From JAGVJT01 sp964513205 (GTDB lineage: Bacteria; Pseudomonadota; Gammaproteobacteria; Legionellales; Legionellaceae), in NCBI GenBank assembly GCA_964513205.1, contig CAZELP010000003.1, positions 62,001-126,000 of the forward strand: DNA of 64,000 nucleotides, written 5' to 3'. Both the position numbers and the translations under genes were made by a program. How positions within the stretch are numbered: the first letter of the stretch is position 1; every line of letters starts with the position of its first letter. This document shows positions 63,455 through 64,000 of the stretch, one piece after another. The notes under the pieces were generated by a model that was given only the letters and a program-made list of their open reading frames with translations, ran no database searches and was not told the origin of the DNA.

Positions 63455-64000
63455 CTAAGTTTCTTTTTGTAACATTTGTTGACGTATCTCAGCTATCGCG
63501 CTCGACGGATTAAGGCCCTTCGGACAAGCTGTGGTGCAATTCATGATGGTTCGACATCGAAAGACGCTGAATGGGTCTTGTAATTTTTCTAAACGATGAC
63601 GAGTCGCCGTATCTCGACTGTCAGCAAGAAAACGACGCGCCTGCAGAAGACCAGAAGGCCCTACAAACTTATCAGGATTCCACCAAAAAGAAGGACAAGC
63701 ACTCGTGCAGCATGCACATAGAATACACTCATACAAACCGTCTAATTGAGCACGTTGTTCGGGTGTTTGTAAACGCTCTCTTGCTGGCGCGACTTCATCA
63801 TTTTGAAGATAAGGCTCAACACGCTCATATTGTTCATAAAATTGACTCATATCGACCACGAGATCGCGAACAACCGGAAATCCAGGCAACGGACGAATCA
63901 CCACATGGTCTGTTTTTAATTTAGACAACGGTGTAATACAAGCCAATCCATTAGTTCCATTGATGTTCATCCCGTCGGAGCCGCACACACCTTCCCGACA
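63455..64000 (-). CDS. sdhB: Succinate dehydrogenase iron-sulfur subunit (N-terminus cut by window edge)
   Basis: The frame runs off the right edge. It starts inside the first cluster at CREGVCGSDG, the 2Fe-2S ligand segment. It then has CILCACCTSACP, CRTIMNCTTACPKG for the 4Fe-4S and 3Fe-4S clusters, typical of SdhB. It carries electrons from FAD to quinone in complex II. Upstream sdhCDA is expected outside the window. Confidence 0.96.
   Translation of the reverse strand, partial: CREGVCGSDGMNINGTNGLACITPLSKLKTDHVVIRPLPGFPVVRDLVVDMSQFYEQYERVEPYLQNDEVAPARERLQTPEQRAQLDGLYECILCACCTSACPSFWWNPDKFVGPSGLLQARRFLADSRDTATRHRLEKLQDPFSVFRCRTIMNCTTACPKGLNPSSAIAEIRQQMLQKET

Noticed and set aside
1..64000. 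CRISPR array, rRNA, intact insertion sequence, prophage or replication origin
   Set aside because: Read for regular spaced repeats, rRNA signatures, full transposases, phage genes and DnaA-box clusters; none was seen by eye.

Overview
The window looks like the chromosome of a gammaproteobacterium with an intracellular or host-associated lifestyle. Legionellales is the best guess; the genus is not determined. Core genes and their order are typically gammaproteobacterial: mlaFEDCB-ibaG-murA, kdsD-kdsC-lptC-lptA-lptB, rpsU-yqeY-dnaG-rpoD, hflK-hflC-purA, groES-groEL and sdhB-sucA-sucB-sucC-sucD. Between these blocks lie single genes of the kind found in Legionella and Coxiella relatives: two ankyrin-type proteins, a divergent HD-domain protein, a HAD-like protein with a C-terminal membrane anchor, a large coiled-coil membrane protein and a secreted GDSL lipase. 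I saw no secretion-system genes, so any effector role is inference.

Layout. 0-10.6 kb (all minus): partial GDSL lipase, DEAD-box helicase, 2,4-dienoyl-CoA reductase, secreted CAP protein, purA, hflC, hflK and an HD-domain protein. 10.6-14.6 kb: a 55-codon gene with its own promoter and strong ribosome binding site, tRNA-Ser(GGA) with a promoter, an ankyrin-like gene whose 3' end overlaps a PQ-loop membrane protein gene, and the coupled operon pyrD-tenA-PQ-loop, which suggests thiamin-precursor salvage. 14.6-28.4 kb: amino-acid permease, dacB, then envelope and surface-polysaccharide genes: a FlaA1/CapD-type dehydratase operon, a GT-C membrane protein, and a coupled trio containing a multi-domain glycosyltransferase that stops inside a third module. 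The HAD-like gene sits among them.

28.4-39 kb: outer-membrane building and maintenance: NIF3-family protein, murA, ibaG and the Mla lipid-transport operon; after a second ankyrin gene, the KDO and LPS-export operon. 39-43 kb: glutaminase and single-chain L-serine dehydratase, which fit growth on amino acids, then the coiled-coil membrane protein. 43-50.3 kb: the macromolecular-synthesis operon with a clear sigma-70 promoter flanked by a 7-bp inverted repeat, a terminator, an MscS-type channel and a Dps protein.

50.3-51.4 kb is a small scar: a DUF4160/DUF2442 pair directly downstream of what reads as the C-terminal remnant of a Tn3-family transposase, plus a short possible TerB-like remnant. 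51.4-56.7 kb: groES-groEL with a textbook sigma-32 promoter, diverging from a SulP transporter fused to a beta-carbonic anhydrase, which is coupled to a spermidine-synthase-like gene. 56.7-64 kb: pdxH overlapping sucD at the end of the sdhB-sucABCD cluster; sdhB runs off the right edge.

No rRNA, CRISPR array, intact insertion sequence, prophage or replication origin was recognised. No stretch over 300 bases lacks a gene.
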